A model generated the notes under the pieces. The model did not search any database, was not told the origin of the DNA, and saw only the letters and a program-made list of their open reading frames with translations. A stretch of 14,094 nucleotides of DNA, taken from contig JBMNVL010000046.1 in the NCBI GenBank assembly GCA_050946775.1, forward strand, positions 1 through 14,094. Reading direction: 5' to 3'. Each line of letters begins with the position of its first letter. The first letter of the stretch is position 1. Origin of the DNA: UMGS1474 sp050946775 (lineage in GTDB: Bacteria; Bacillota; Clostridia; Oscillospirales; Acutalibacteraceae). Shown piece by piece: positions 1 through 7,526 of the stretch. The position numbers and the translations under genes are program-made.

Positions 1-1822
1 GATCCTGCGCCACGGGCGGCTCAAAGGTCACGTACAGATCGTTCAGCTCACCGTTGTCGTGGCCGCCCAGATCCACCTTGCCGACGGCCTGGAAGTAGAC
101 GTAATTGCCCCAGCTGCCGGTCTGCTCGATCGGGATGCTGGCCACCAGATAGCCGTCCGTGGAGCCCAGATGCAGCTTGACCGCGCCCTGCAGGGTATCG
201 CCGCCGCCGGAGGTCTCGATGGCAAAGCCGGTGACGCCGGTCAGATCCACGTTGGCGTAATGATAGTAGGATTTGGCGTGGATGTAACCCACGTTCGCGC
301 CGTTCTCCAGCTGGCAATCCACAAAGCCGGTCGCCTGATTGGGAGCCAGCACGGTCTCGCCGTCACCCTTGATCAGCTTCAGATTGCGGGTGTTGCAGAC
401 GTATTGGTCGTTGGTGTTGCCGGAGCCGTTGATGTAGGTCACGTCGTGTCCCAGCAGGTTTTGCAGACCCTGCAGCGGGGTGGAGATATTCTCCACCGAA
501 GGCACGCCGGAGTAGTTGCCCAAAATGTTCTGCGCGGCCATCTCGCCCACCACGACCACGTTTTCGCACTGTGCGGGATCCAGCGGCAGGATGGGATCGC
601 TCTCCCCCGTCGCCGGCTCGTTTTTGAGCAAAACGACGGCCTCGTCGGAGGAATCCTCGGCCAGCTGCTTATGCGCGGCGCTCTCCACCTGATTGGCGTA
701 GGAGTATTCCTCGCTGCGCCACGGCACCTGCTCGGCCGGGTCGAACTCGCCCGTCTCGAACCGCCGGGTGAAGATGTGCACCAGCGCCCGGTCGATGATA
801 TCCTCGCTCAGAATGCCGCTGCGCACCGCGCCCACCGCGTTCTGCGGATAGACGCTGCCGCAGTCCATATCGCATCCGGCGGTCAGGCCGTACAGCACGG
901 CCTCCTCATTGGTGACCGAGTGATCCGCCCCTTCCGGCACCCAGAAGTGCTCCTCCACCATATCCTTGATGGCGCCGCAGTCGGAGGTGACGTAGCCGCG
1001 GAAGCCGAAGGTTCGCCGCAGCAGGGTATCCAGCAGATAGACGCTGCCTGACGACGGGATCTCGTTGACCCGGTTGTAGGCGCTCATCACCTGGCGGATG
1101 CCGGTTTCCTGAATGATCTTCTCGAAGGTGCGGGTATAGTACTCCCGCAGGTATGCGTTCTCCATATTGGAGGAGCCGAAATCGCGGTTGTATTCGCTGT
1201 TGTTGGCCGCGTAGTGCTTGAGGGTGGAGATGACCTTGAGATAGCCGTTGTTCTCCTCGTGGTCACCCTGCCAGCCGTGCACCATGCTGCTGCCCAGCAC
1301 CGAAGTCAGATACACGTCCTCGCCGTAGGACTCCATGTTCCGGCCCCAGCGGGGATCGCGGGCCAGGTTGATGGTGGGCGACCAGTAGGACAGGGGGCGG
1401 ATACCCTGATTGTTGTAGCCCCGCGCCTCGTCCGAGATGGCCGTGCCGATTTTCTCAATCAGCGCGGTATCCCAGGTCGCCGCCATGGCGACGGTATACG
1501 GGAAGGAGGTCGCCGTCTGGTTGCCGTTTAAGTTGGCGATGCCGTGCAGGCCCTCTTTCCAGTAGTCATAACGCGCAACGCCCAGCCGATCGATCGACGG
1601 GTTGTTGTTGCCGATCTGCGCCGCTTTTTCCTGCAGCGTCAGCCGGCTGACCAGATCCGCCGCGCGTTCGGCAAAGCTGTAGGACGTGTCCATGAACAGA
1701 CGCCCGTCCTCGGCAGCCGCCGTGGAACCGGCCGGACGCAGCCATTGAATCCCGCCCAGCACCAGCACCGCGGCCAGCGTGATCGCCAGCAGGCGTTTTG
1801 CGTTGGTACCGATCTTGCTCAT
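1..1822 (-). CDS. Secreted glycoside hydrolase family 3 (beta-xylosidase/beta-glucosidase type) with CBM6-like insert, partial
   Basis: Only the first 607 residues are present; the 3' end lies beyond position 1. The start ATG (1820-1822) is preceded by AAAGGAGG on the minus strand. Residues 1-37 look like a signal peptide: basic MSKIGTNAKR, then a hydrophobic stretch and AAA. The GH3 barrel follows, with the family signatures RDPRWGR and ESYGED, the LKHYA motif (K202, H203) and VTSDCGAI, where D281 is the expected catalytic nucleophile. SDCGAI is typical of the beta-xylosidase-like branch. From about residue 375 (DEAVVLLKN) the second GH3 domain begins, but from about residue 480 it is interrupted by a beta-rich segment. 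That segment carries YYHYANVDLTGVTGFAIE, TGSWGNYVYF and LNDLYVTFEPP, which fit a carbohydrate-binding module of family 6. The acid/base region and C terminus are not visible. Family is confident; the exact sugar (xylose or glucose linkages) is not determined. Confidence 0.92.
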   Translation of the reverse strand, partial: MSKIGTNAKRLLAITLAAVLVLGGIQWLRPAGSTAAAEDGRLFMDTSYSFAERAADLVSRLTLQEKAAQIGNNNPSIDRLGVARYDYWKEGLHGIANLNGNQTATSFPYTVAMAATWDTALIEKIGTAISDEARGYNNQGIRPLSYWSPTINLARDPRWGRNMESYGEDVYLTSVLGSSMVHGWQGDHEENNGYLKVISTLKHYAANNSEYNRDFGSSNMENAYLREYYTRTFEKIIQETGIRQVMSAYNRVNEIPSSGSVYLLDTLLRRTFGFRGYVTSDCGAIKDMVEEHFWVPEGADHSVTNEEAVLYGLTAGCDMDCGSVYPQNAVGAVRSGILSEDIIDRALVHIFTRRFETGEFDPAEQVPWRSEEYSYANQVESAAHKQLAEDSSDEAVVLLKNEPATGESDPILPLDPAQCENVVVVGEMAAQNILGNYSGVPSVENISTPLQGLQNLLGHDVTYINGSGNTNDQYVCNTRNLKLIKGDGETVLAPNQATGFVDCQLENGANVGYIHAKSYYHYANVDLTGVTGFAIETSGGGDTLQGAVKLHLGSTDGYLVASIPIEQTGSWGNYVYFQAVGKVDLGGHDNGELNDLYVTFEPPVAQD

Positions 1823-1880
1823 ACTGAATCCTCCTTTGGTTTTGTTGTCGTTTATAAAATGCACGCAACGATCCGCTTCC

Positions 1881-1889
1881 AATATACCA
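1881..1889 (-). promoter_or_regulatory. Probable extended -10 promoter of the GH3 gene
   Basis: Read on the minus strand, this is TGGTATATT, an extended -10 (TGN plus TATATT), about 60 bases before the GH3 start codon. No good -35 box lies 17 bases further upstream (CTGGTA), so the promoter would rely on the extended -10 or on an activator. The TGGTATA form matches the other promoters in this window. No convincing catabolite-repression (cre) site was recognised nearby. Confidence 0.45.
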
Positions 1890-1960
1890 TATCCATAAAA
1901 GAATACCAGCCAATTCGCCACTTTTTTCGATCCATTTTTGGCCAATTTCCACGCAATAAA

Positions 1961-1999
1961 CAAAAAGCGGGCGGTTTTCCGGTTGGAAAACCGCCCGCT
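1961..1999 (-). terminator. Intrinsic terminator of pepD
   Basis: A perfect 15-bp stem (1966-1980 with 1985-1999) encloses a 4-base loop. On the minus strand it is followed by TTTTTG and TTTATTG. It begins 8 bases past the pepD stop codon, so it should end the pepD transcript and insulate the downstream GH3 gene. On the plus strand no T-run follows, so it looks one-directional. Confidence 0.92.
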
Positions 2000-2007
2000 A
2001 TTGGCGA

Positions 2008-3432
2008 TTACAGATCGCCCAGCATATCTCGCGTCAACGCATAGGCGTCGGCAAAGGAGCGCAGATTCAGCCGCTCGTCGGGGGTGTGGATGGCCACCGC
2101 CTCGGGACCGAAGGAAACGGCGTCCAGCCCCGGCAGCCGCTGACTGAAGATCCCGCATTCCAGTCCGGCGTGGATGGCCTCGATTTTGGGATCCTTGCCA
2201 AACCGGCGGCGGTACGCCCGCCGGTAGATCTCCCGGATCCGGCTTTCGTCGGCATACGCCCAGCCGGGATGCCGGTCGTGGAAGGTGACGGCGCCGCCCA
2301 GACAGCCGGCCAGCAGCTCCAGCCGGGACTGCATCTCGTCCAGCCGGCTTTCCCGGGACGAGCGGGGCATAAAAGTCAGGGTCACGGTATCGCCCGCCGT
2401 GCGGACGATGCCCAGGCTGCAGGAGGTTTCCACCCCGCCGGTGGGCAGGGTAGCCGTCACCCCGTTGGGCGCCAGACCGACGGCGCCGAGGATCCGGCGG
2501 GTGTCGGCAGGGGAAAAGGCGTTTGTCTCTTCTCCCGGCGTGACCGCCAAGGCAAAGCCGGCGTCTTCGGGCCGGCACTCCCGCCGGATGGCGTCCGCCA
2601 GCGTTTGTACCGCCTGCCGGAAGGCGTCGGGTTCTCCGGTGATCACGGCGGCGGTGCATTCCCGGGGAATGGCGTTGGCCTTATTGCCGCCGTCGATCGC
2701 CGCCAGCCGCAGGGGCGTTTTTTCCCCCGCCCCGGTCAGCAGCCGCCCCATCAGCCGGACGGCGTTGCCCCGTCCCCGATGGATATCGGCCCCCGAATGA
2801 CCGCCGGCAAGACCGGTCAGCGTCAGGACAAGACCGGTGCCGTCAGTCCGGGTGCGCGGCGCAGACAGGGTCATCTCCCCCGTTACCCCGCCGGCGCAGC
2901 TGACGGTGGCCACGTCCAGCGATTCGCTGTCGAGATTGATCATCGTCCGCCCGGCCAACCGGTCGTAATCAAACCGGATCGCGCCGTCCATGCCGGTCTC
3001 CTCCTGCACGGTGAAGAGGCATTCCAGCGGCGGATGCGCCAGCGTATCGTCCTCGAGCAGCGCCAGCATGATGGCCACCGCCACCCCGTCGTCGGCGCCA
3101 AGGGTCGTCCCCTCGGCCGACAGCCAGCCGTCCTCGACCCGCAGGCGCAGTCCCTCCCGCTCAAAATCGTGGCCGGTGCCGGCGTTTTGTTCGCAGACCA
3201 TGTCGGTGTGTCCCTGCAAAATCACCGGCGGATGGGTTTCGTACCCGGCGCCGGCGGGCTTTTTGATCAGCACGTTGTTTAAGCCGTCCCGGTAGCACTC
3301 CAGCCCGTTTTTTTCGGCGAAGGCGCACAGGTAACCGGCGATCCCCGCCTCGTTTCCCGAGCCCCGCGGAATGGCGCTGATCTCCTCGAAAAACTGATAA
3401 AGCCGCCGCGGCTCGTATCCGTCCAATACCAT
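2008..3432 (-). CDS. pepD: Aminoacyl-histidine dipeptidase (Xaa-His dipeptidase, peptidase family M20C)
   Basis: This 474-residue protein is a cytosolic dizinc peptidase expected to split dipeptides such as Xaa-His after peptide uptake. The M20 metal centre is complete: H75 and D77 in GHTDMVCE, bridging D114 in LGADDGVAVA, general base E144 with ligand E145 in TVQEETG, D168 in INLDSE, and H449 in AVAIHTPDE near the C terminus. GGHSGADIHRGRGNA (about 210-224) belongs to the lid/dimerisation domain, and HAGLECG (421-427) is the PepD-type signature. Length is close to that of PepD proteins. The start ATG follows AGAAGGGTGAAAG at good spacing. It is a single-gene unit: its promoter faces away from the aldo/keto reductase promoter, and a strong terminator follows its stop. 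No signal peptide is seen. Confidence 0.95.
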   Translation of the reverse strand: MVLDGYEPRRLYQFFEEISAIPRGSGNEAGIAGYLCAFAEKNGLECYRDGLNNVLIKKPAGAGYETHPPVILQGHTDMVCEQNAGTGHDFEREGLRLRVEDGWLSAEGTTLGADDGVAVAIMLALLEDDTLAHPPLECLFTVQEETGMDGAIRFDYDRLAGRTMINLDSESLDVATVSCAGGVTGEMTLSAPRTRTDGTGLVLTLTGLAGGHSGADIHRGRGNAVRLMGRLLTGAGEKTPLRLAAIDGGNKANAIPRECTAAVITGEPDAFRQAVQTLADAIRRECRPEDAGFALAVTPGEETNAFSPADTRRILGAVGLAPNGVTATLPTGGVETSCSLGIVRTAGDTVTLTFMPRSSRESRLDEMQSRLELLAGCLGGAVTFHDRHPGWAYADESRIREIYRRAYRRRFGKDPKIEAIHAGLECGIFSQRLPGLDAVSFGPEAVAIHTPDERLNLRSFADAYALTRDMLGDL

Positions 3433-3464
3433 CTTTCACCCTTCTTTGCGTTTGATCTGCCGCC

Positions 3465-3493
3465 AGTATACCACACTTTTTCCTCCGTTGCAA
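3465..3493 (-). promoter_or_regulatory. pepD promoter (TTGCAA, 17-base spacer, TATACT)
   Basis: On the minus strand TTGCAA (3488-3493) is the -35 box, followed by a 17-base spacer ending in TGG and TATACT (3465-3470) as an extended -10. Transcription should start near 3458, about 26 bases before the pepD ATG. The -35 hexamer is its own reverse complement and also serves the divergent reductase gene. Confidence 0.8.
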
Positions 3494-3516
3494 TCCTCCC
3501 GCCGGTGTGGTATAGT
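3488..3516 (+). promoter_or_regulatory. Aldo/keto reductase promoter (TTGCAA, 17-base spacer, TATAGT)
   Basis: TTGCAA (3488-3493) is followed by a 17-base spacer ending in TGG and then TATAGT (3511-3516). The expected start point is near 3523, so the leader before the ribosome binding site would be only a few bases. It shares its -35 box with the pepD promoter on the other strand. Confidence 0.8.
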
Positions 3517-3526
3517 GTAAAGGATC

Positions 3527-3532
3527 GGAGGG
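3527..3532 (+). promoter_or_regulatory. Ribosome binding site that decides the reductase start
   Basis: GGAGGG ends directly against a first ATG at 3533, leaving no spacer, but lies 6 bases before a second in-frame ATG at 3539. Spacing therefore favours 3539. The protein then begins MKTVTLGKTGI, the usual N terminus of this family. Confidence 0.7.
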
Positions 3533-3538
3533 ATGGAT

Positions 3539-4561
3539 ATGAAAACCGTCACGTTGGGAAAGACCGGGATCGTCAGTCCCCAAAACGCCTTCGGCGCTCT
3601 GCCGGTGCAGCGGGTGGATCGCGCCGGGGCGGTGGCGCTGCTGCGCCGCGCTTACGAGGGCGGGATGACCTTTTTCGATACCGCCCGCGCCTATTCCGAC
3701 AGCGAGGAAAAGCTGGGCGAGGCGTTCGCCGGTATGCGGGACAAGATCCACATCGCCTCCAAAACCGCGGCGACGGGCGCCGCGGGGTTTTGGGAGGATC
3801 TGCACACCACCCTGCGCAACCTGCGCACCGACCATCTGGATCTCTACCAGCTGCACTGCGTGCCCTGCTGTTACGCGCCGGGCGACGGCAGCGGCTTATA
3901 CGAGGCGATGGTCGAGGCCAAAAAGCAGGGCAAGATCCTCCATATCGGCATCACCGCCCACAAGATCGGCGTCGCCGAGGAGATCGTCGCCAGCGGCCTG
4001 TACGAAACGCTGCAGTTCCCCTTTTCCTATCTGGCCACCGACCGGGATATCGCGCTGGTTGAAGCGTGCAAAAGAGCGGATATGGGCTTTATCGCCATGA
4101 AAGGACTGTCGGGCGGCCTGCTGACCAACGCCGCCGCCTGCATGGCCTTTATGAGCGGGTACGACGTGCTGCCCATCTGGGGGATTCAGCGGGAGAGCGA
4201 GCTGGACGAGTGGCTGGCGTTTTTTGAGAACACCCCTCGCATGACCCCCGCGCTGCAGGCGGTCATCGACGCCGACCGGGCCGAGCTGGCGGGCGATTTC
4301 TGCCGGGGATGCGGCTACTGCGCGCCCTGTACGGTGGGGATCGTCATCAATCAATGCGCCCGGATGTCCCAAATGATCCGCCGCTCGCCGTCGGCGGGAT
4401 GGCTCAGCGAGGAATGGCAGGCCGAAATGCGCAAGATCGACGACTGCATCAAATGCGGCGCCTGCCTGAGCCGGTGTCCCTACAAGCTGAACATCCCGGC
4501 GCTGCTGCGCAAAAACCTGGAGGATTATAACGCCATCCTGGGCGGCACCGCCGCCGTGTAA
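3539..4561 (+). CDS. Aldo/keto reductase with C-terminal dicluster 4Fe-4S domain
   Basis: Numbered from the ATG at 3539, the protein has 340 residues; an in-frame ATG at 3533 would add two. Residues 1 to about 240 form the NAD(P)H-dependent barrel with the catalytic tetrad D47 and Y52 (FFDTARAY), K75 (IASKTA) and H106 (YQLHC). The C-terminal part carries CRGCGYCAPC (C255, C258, C261, C264) and CIKCGACLSRCP (C303, C306, C309, C313), which should bind Fe-S clusters; the second is a classical 4Fe-4S motif. Such fusions are common in anaerobes and are thought to link the NAD(P)H site to electron carriers, but the substrate is unknown. There is no signal peptide, so it is cytosolic. The gene stands alone between its own promoter and two terminators. 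Confidence 0.92.
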   Translation: MKTVTLGKTGIVSPQNAFGALPVQRVDRAGAVALLRRAYEGGMTFFDTARAYSDSEEKLGEAFAGMRDKIHIASKTAATGAAGFWEDLHTTLRNLRTDHLDLYQLHCVPCCYAPGDGSGLYEAMVEAKKQGKILHIGITAHKIGVAEEIVASGLYETLQFPFSYLATDRDIALVEACKRADMGFIAMKGLSGGLLTNAAACMAFMSGYDVLPIWGIQRESELDEWLAFFENTPRMTPALQAVIDADRAELAGDFCRGCGYCAPCTVGIVINQCARMSQMIRRSPSAGWLSEEWQAEMRKIDDCIKCGACLSRCPYKLNIPALLRKNLEDYNAILGGTAAV

Positions 4562-4567
4562 ACACGC

Positions 4568-4627
4568 AAAAAAATCGCGCGCCAGTGACGACTGCTTCAA
4601 ACAACAGTCGGCACTGGCGCGTTTTTT
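4568..4627. terminator. Bidirectional intrinsic terminator between reductase and tldE
   Basis: A 10-bp stem (4578-4587 with 4612-4621), an A/G mismatch and a further 6-bp stem (4589-4594 with 4605-4610) close a 10-base loop. Six T follow on the plus strand, and seven A (4568-4574) precede the stem and read as seven T on the minus strand. It can therefore end both convergent transcripts. Confidence 0.92.
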
Positions 4628-4632
4628 CGACC

Positions 4633-4665
4633 GGGAAACGGCCGGTGGCCGCGTTCCCTTTTTTT
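4633..4665 (+). terminator. Second, tandem plus-strand terminator
   Basis: GGGAA (4633-4637) pairs with TTCCC (4654-4658), and CGGCC (4639-4643) with GGCCG (4647-4651). A small bulge separates the stems and the loop is GGT. Seven T follow (4659-4665), running into the complement of the tldE stop codon. It would catch read-through from the reductase before it enters tldE antisense. Confidence 0.65.
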
Positions 4666-5941
4666 ACAGGACGGCGACGTCCTTCATCAGCAGTTTGGCC
4701 GGGCCGCGGTAGCCGCCCTCGGTGACGACGTCGGCCGACAGCCGCAGTCCCGCCAGCACCTCGCTGAGCTTGGCGCTCATCGAAATGCCGGTGACCGGCA
4801 CCGTTTTTTGGCCGTCGAAATAATAGGCCAGCCGGATCTCGCCGCCGATATAGTCGCTGTACAGCTCCAGCTGCAGTCCCGACAGGGAGACGCACTCGAT
4901 ATAGGGCGCTTGGCGGATCTGCCCGTCGGTCAGGGTACCGGGCGCGACCTCGGCGCACCGCAGGGATCCGGTGGGCTTGTCCACCCCGAGATACTGGCCG
5001 AACCGGCTGGCGCCGAAATAGTTTTGCACCACGCCGTTTTCGATGACGGCGGTATCGGTCAGCGCCATCCCGTCGGCGTCAAAATACGCCGATTTTTCGC
5101 TGCCCTCCAGCACCCCTTTCATCGTCACGGTCAGCTTGTCGCCGTCGCCGCCTTGCTGCCAGTCGTCTCCCTTTTGGTGGAGATTGGCGTGGGCATAGAC
5201 GGCGGCATAGTTGGCGTCGTAAGCCAGCTCGCCGATCAGCTCGGCGATCTCCTTGGGCCGCAGGACGACGTTGACCGTCAGCGGCGTTTTCGGCTTTTGC
5301 GCCGCGGCGCGATCCTTGACCTGGCGCATCTTTTCGGCGATCTCGGCGGTCACTTTGGCGGGATCAAAGGCGGTGAAGCGGTGATCCTCGTACAATTCCA
5401 CCGATTGCCGCTCGTCGGTAAAGGTGGGGATGGCCTCGATCATCACCCGGTGGGTAACCTGGGTCTTGTCCACCCCACGGCTGTTTTGCACCCGCAGGGT
5501 GTCCCGGTAAAGGAAAATTTCCAGCGCGTTGATCGACCCGCCCTCGACCGTGTCGGCGGCGTAGACCGCGTCGGCGATTTGGCGGGCCAGCTCGCGGGGC
5601 TCGTACCCGTCCAGATCGGTGGGCAGCGCCGCCGAAAGGGTGTCGGCGCCGGGCAGGGTATAGGGCTGGTTGTCCACCAGCTTCGCGCGGGCGATCGCCA
5701 GCTCGATCTTGGCGGCGATCTCCCTTTCGCTCATCGCCGGGGTAACGGCGAACGCCGAATCGCCCCGTTTGCCGTCGTGGTCGACGTAGACCGTCACCTC
5801 GGTCGAAAGGGTATCGGTCGCCCGCACCGTTTCCAGATCCCGGTGGACAAAAAACAACTCGTAGGAACGAATCGCCTTTTCGGTGATCCGCCAGTCGGAC
5901 AGCGCCGGGTGGTTTTTTAGCAGCGTCTTCAGATCCTTCAT
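4664..5941 (-). CDS. tldE: TldE/PmbA-type partner subunit of the TldD/TldE protease
   Basis: The protein has 425 residues starting MKDLKTLLKNHPALSDW. The start ATG (5939-5941) overlaps the TGA stop of tldD as ATGA, which is classical translational coupling and outweighs an in-frame ATG 75 bases upstream inside tldD. A GAGGGTGA sequence precedes the start. It belongs to the same family as its neighbour (PmbA/TldA/TldD) but has no HExxxH motif, as expected for the non-catalytic TldE half. The C-terminal region includes LTDTAVIENGVVQNYFGASRFGQYLG and PTGSLRCAEVAPG, the family's beta-rich core. In Escherichia coli, TldD and TldE form a heterodimer that trims unfolded peptides, matures microcin B17 and degrades CcdA. 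The substrate in this organism is unknown. The family call is sure; the subunit name follows from gene pairing and the missing motif. Confidence 0.87.
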   Translation of the reverse strand: MKDLKTLLKNHPALSDWRITEKAIRSYELFFVHRDLETVRATDTLSTEVTVYVDHDGKRGDSAFAVTPAMSEREIAAKIELAIARAKLVDNQPYTLPGADTLSAALPTDLDGYEPRELARQIADAVYAADTVEGGSINALEIFLYRDTLRVQNSRGVDKTQVTHRVMIEAIPTFTDERQSVELYEDHRFTAFDPAKVTAEIAEKMRQVKDRAAAQKPKTPLTVNVVLRPKEIAELIGELAYDANYAAVYAHANLHQKGDDWQQGGDGDKLTVTMKGVLEGSEKSAYFDADGMALTDTAVIENGVVQNYFGASRFGQYLGVDKPTGSLRCAEVAPGTLTDGQIRQAPYIECVSLSGLQLELYSDYIGGEIRLAYYFDGQKTVPVTGISMSAKLSEVLAGLRLSADVVTEGGYRGPAKLLMKDVAVL

Positions 5942-7335
5942 CCCAACTTCACCCTCACTTTCAGATTCGGGCCGCCGTCGGAGACCCGCACCCATTCCTT
6001 GTAGCCCTTGCCGCAAAAGCCCGATCCGATCACCTCAAAATTGTCGGAGATCATCGAGATGGATTTGAGCAGATCGGGCACCGACCCGCTCATCACCACC
6101 GGCGCGACGTAATGGTCGGTCAGCTTGCCGTCGACGATCTCGATGCCGTATTCGGCGGTGCATTGGATCTGCCAGTTTTTGGGGTCTTCCATCCCGTTGT
6201 TGGTCTCGAACAGCATATAGCCGTGCTTGACCGAGGCGATCATATCCTCCAGCTTGTCCCTGCCCGGCTCGAAGAAGGTGTTGGTCATCCGGGAATAGGC
6301 CTTGCGGCGGAAATTGTCCCGCCGGCCGTTGCCGGTGGGATCGGTGCCCAGTTGGGTGGCCGAGGCAAGATCGGACAGTCCCGCCACCAGCACGCCGTCC
6401 TTGATGATCCGGGTATCGTGCGCCAGCACCCCGTCGTCGTCGAAGAAATAGGAGGCGACGCTGTGGGTGGCGGCGGCGCCGTCGTGCATATTGGTGATGG
6501 GCGAGGCGACGTACTGCCCGACACAATGCTTGGCCAGGGCGCGATCCTTGACGAACTGATCCATCTCCACCCCGTGGCCGAACGCCTCGTGAGCGATCAG
6601 CCCGGTGATGGAGCAATCGGTGATCACGTCGTAGACCCCCGGCTCGATGGGGGTGGCCTTCACCAGATGCCGCGCCAGATCCAGCACCTTGCCGGTGCAC
6701 GCTTGCAGTCCGTCGATGATGGCGGACAGCTTGTCCGACCCGTCGATATGCCTGGCCTGCACCATTTTGCCGTCGGCGTAGATCACCACCGCGATGCCGT
6801 TGGCCCAGCCGTAATGCTGAGACAGCTGGCGGTTTTTGGTGACGAACAGCTTGTTGACCACGAAGGGACGGATCATCACCACGGCGTTGAGCACCTTTTC
6901 GTCGGCCGCCGTCAGCTGGGCGGACAGATCCCGGCAAACGCTCAGCAGCCGCTCGTCGGTGTAGTCGCCGAAATCGGTCTCCCGCACAAAATCCCGCACC
7001 ATCGGCTCGTCGGCGGGGATGGGCGCCTCGATCATCCGCCCGTTCAGCGCCCCGTCGGTTTTCACCGCCTGCAGGATCGTTTGGGCGAGCGCCTGTTTGT
7101 CGCCGGAGATATCGTCCAGCGAATACTCGAAAAAGGAGCGGCCGTCGTGCATCTTGACCACGAAGCCGCACTCCCCTTCGCCGTCCTGCGCCGAAGACGT
7201 GTTGCGATCGGCGCGGTAGGCGGCGGCACGCACGTCGGTTCCCAATACGCTGACGTAGGCAAAGTGCCCGCTCAACGCCTCGACCAGCGCGGCGCAATCC
7301 GCCCGCTTGCCGTCCAGATAATCCGAAAAAGGCAT
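5938..7335 (-). CDS. tldD: TldD-type zinc metalloprotease, catalytic subunit
   Basis: This 465-residue protein has the family zinc motif HExxxH in LIAHEAFGHGVEMDQF (H249, E250, H254). It also has the downstream GSGFCGKG motif, whose C441 corresponds to the Cys zinc ligand known in TldD structures. Other family hallmarks are the stretch around SDLASATQLGTDPTGNGRR (about 321-339), RMTNTFFEPG (349-358) and the C-terminal GKGYKEWVRVSDGGP. No signal peptide is present, so it acts in the cytosol. The start ATG at 7335 has AAGGAGG at good spacing and a strong promoter 30-60 bases upstream. It is the first gene of the tldD-tldE unit, overlapping tldE by four bases. No candidate precursor peptide gene for a modified peptide was seen beside it. 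Confidence 0.93.
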   Translation of the reverse strand: MPFSDYLDGKRADCAALVEALSGHFAYVSVLGTDVRAAAYRADRNTSSAQDGEGECGFVVKMHDGRSFFEYSLDDISGDKQALAQTILQAVKTDGALNGRMIEAPIPADEPMVRDFVRETDFGDYTDERLLSVCRDLSAQLTAADEKVLNAVVMIRPFVVNKLFVTKNRQLSQHYGWANGIAVVIYADGKMVQARHIDGSDKLSAIIDGLQACTGKVLDLARHLVKATPIEPGVYDVITDCSITGLIAHEAFGHGVEMDQFVKDRALAKHCVGQYVASPITNMHDGAAATHSVASYFFDDDGVLAHDTRIIKDGVLVAGLSDLASATQLGTDPTGNGRRDNFRRKAYSRMTNTFFEPGRDKLEDMIASVKHGYMLFETNNGMEDPKNWQIQCTAEYGIEIVDGKLTDHYVAPVVMSGSVPDLLKSISMISDNFEVIGSGFCGKGYKEWVRVSDGGPNLKVRVKLG

Positions 7336-7366
7336 ACGCGTTCCTCCTTAAATAAAATACACCTAT

Positions 7367-7395
7367 AGTATACCAAACCTTCCGCGGATTTTCAA
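7367..7395 (-). promoter_or_regulatory. tldD promoter (TTGAAA, 17-base spacer, TATACT)
   Basis: On the minus strand TTGAAA (7390-7395), a 17-base spacer ending in TGG, and TATACT (7367-7372) form a near-consensus extended -10 promoter. The start point should be near 7360, giving a leader of about 25 bases with AAGGAGG before the tldD ATG. Confidence 0.82.
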
Positions 7396-7526
7396 GACGG
7401 GCCGGCGTTTTGGGCATTTGGCGGGGGATGTCGGGTTTTCAGACACCGGGCGTTCGCTGTCTGTTTCGGGATCCGTCGGGCGGGTGTAAAATGGGTCGCG
7501 TCGGGAAAAAATAACCGCGCAAAGCG

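Noticed and set aside
59..1051. A 330-codon plus-strand open frame opposite the GH3 gene
   Set aside because: It is a shadow of the GH3 coding frame. Its composition is Val/Gly/His/Gln-rich without any recognisable domain.
1861..1930. Catabolite-repression (cre) box near the GH3 promoter
   Set aside because: GGAAGCGGATCG slightly resembles part of a cre half-site, but the second half and the symmetry are missing.
4808..5920. A 370-codon plus-strand open frame opposite tldE
   Set aside because: It lies entirely inside tldE on the other strand. There is no start signal and no known fold features.
5942..6016. Upstream in-frame ATG for tldE adding 25 residues
   Set aside because: It lies inside tldD, and the extra residues (rich in Arg, Gly and Glu) do not look like family N-terminal sequence. 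The ATGA overlap at 5938-5941 is the better start.
7440..7463. Inverted repeat CAGACA / TGTCTG in the intergenic region
   Set aside because: Only six bases pair around a 12-base spacer, no T-run follows and no gene depends on it; this is close to what chance gives.
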